Made by a program: the position numbers and the translations under genes. Of a DNA stretch of 22,925 nucleotides, positions 22,431 through 22,925 are shown piece by piece. The stretch is from CAYYJM01 sp964471755. Its GTDB lineage: Bacteria; Planctomycetota; Planctomycetia; Gemmatales; Gemmataceae. Positions within the stretch are counted from its first letter, which is position 1. Each line of letters opens with the position of its first letter. The stretch is from contig CAYYJM010000078.1 in the NCBI GenBank assembly GCA_964471755.1, positions 1 through 22,925 of the forward strand. The letters are read 5' to 3'. Under the pieces are notes generated by a model. The model was not told the origin of the DNA. It saw only the letters and a list, made by a program, of their open reading frames with translations, and did no database searches.

Positions 22431-22925
22431 TCGCGCCGATGCCGATGAGATCGGCTCCCGGTCGGCGATCGCCCACTCCCGGCAGACGAGCGGGCAGCAC
22501 CAGCGGCTCCAGGTTCGCCCACGACTTGCTGTCGAGCGTCGCCTTGAGGCCGGGCACGATGGTGACCTTGCGGACAGAGGCCGAGCCCCAGGTGCGCTGC
22601 GGCGTCGCGGCCGGAGCGGTCGGGGTGTCCTCGCCGGATACGACCCGGCGGGTGATGCGACCATCGATCACGTCGCCATCGCTCTGCCACAGGAGCAGGC
22701 CGGCCGCCAGGATCGAGCCGCGTGCGTTCAGAAGCGTCGTCGGCGTCTTCGTCTCGAACGGATGGAGAAAGGCGCAGTAGCGCGACTGAATGACGAGCGG
22801 TTCGCGAACGGGTTCCGTCGTCGTGGTGGCGGCCACGACCAGAGTCGGCCCTCGTGCCGCGAACGTGCTGCCTTCCAGGCTGGCGGCGACGCCCACGCGC
22901 GGGCCGACGCTGGCTCCCGGCTCGA
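22411..22925 (-). CDS. Hypothetical protein, 5' end beyond the window
   Basis: The frame is open from the right edge to TGA at 22413-22411, leaving about 171 residues. The visible part reads like extended beta structure (TLVVAATTTTEPVREPLVIQ, GSILAAGLLLWQSDGDVIDG, SVRKVTIVPGLKATL) and ends in a Gly/Ile-rich segment with a basic tail (IGAIKKKRP). I do not recognise the family. Codon position bias looks right for coding, and competing frames on the same strand are shorter. GTG 22896 could be a start, but the frame continues to the edge, so truncation is more likely. It overlaps the 3' end of the methyltransferase gene by 20 bp. Confidence 0.55.
   Translation of the reverse strand, partial: EPGASVGPRVGVAASLEGSTFAARGPTLVVAATTTTEPVREPLVIQSRYCAFLHPFETKTPTTLLNARGSILAAGLLLWQSDGDVIDGRITRRVVSGEDTPTAPAATPQRTWGSASVRKVTIVPGLKATLDSKSWANLEPLVLPARLPGVGDRRPGADLIGIGAIKKKRP

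Noticed and set aside
1..22925. CRISPR array, tRNA/rRNA, transposase, prophage or defence island
   Set aside because: No regularly spaced direct repeats, no tRNA-like fold and no hallmark proteins were seen on either strand.

Overview
The window reads as high-GC bacterial chromosome from a planctomycete, most likely a Gemmata-like lineage (Gemmataceae). This placement is inferred from three protein-level signs. One large surface protein carries an N-terminal LEFLEDR motif of the planctomycete LExLEDR type. One protein combines a WGR domain, the short repeat-companion domain (TIGR02996 type) and leucine-rich repeats, a combination familiar from Gemmata. There are also several secreted proteins of planctomycete style, including a squalene-cyclase-like fold with a CxxCH motif. 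No tRNA, rRNA, CRISPR array, transposase or phage gene was recognised. Genes are tightly packed and no gap without a gene exceeds 300 bp.

Layout. Positions 2-112 hold the C-terminal end of a membrane protein. An exported S9 peptidase (160-2250, +) faces a YdeP-type molybdopterin oxidoreductase (4485-2263, -). After a long inverted repeat come a secreted QW-repeat protein with a CxxCH motif (4702-5628, +) and, past a nested palindrome, 6-phosphogluconolactonase (5712-6446, +). A minus-strand run follows: trpB, trpA, a secreted two-domain protein, a TPR-YggX-like fusion and a PSP1 protein with a Cys/Gly tail. trpB/trpA overlap by GTGA, and the TPR-YggX/PSP1 pair overlaps by ATGA.

From 11038 to 12989 (+) lie a DUF3891 protein and a lipoprotein alpha/beta hydrolase. 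The WGR/LRR protein (14357-13002, -) diverges from coaD (14488-14979, +), which is followed by a Tat-exported amidohydrolase and a double alpha/beta hydrolase ending at 18074. A second palindrome with the same 18-bp core separates this group from the LEFLEDR surface protein (19348-18131, -). A cytochrome P450 (20840-19494, -) diverges from a PKMT-like methyltransferase (20919-22430, +). That gene overlaps tail to tail with an unrecognised gene running off the right edge.

The content is mostly housekeeping (tryptophan synthase, CoA synthesis, pentose phosphate) mixed with exported hydrolases and lineage-specific proteins. No complete novel defence or biosynthetic system was found. The best leads are the PSP1 / TPR-YggX pair, which may be an iron or Fe-S handling module, and the family of palindromes with core CCGCCGGC-NN-GCCGGCGG.
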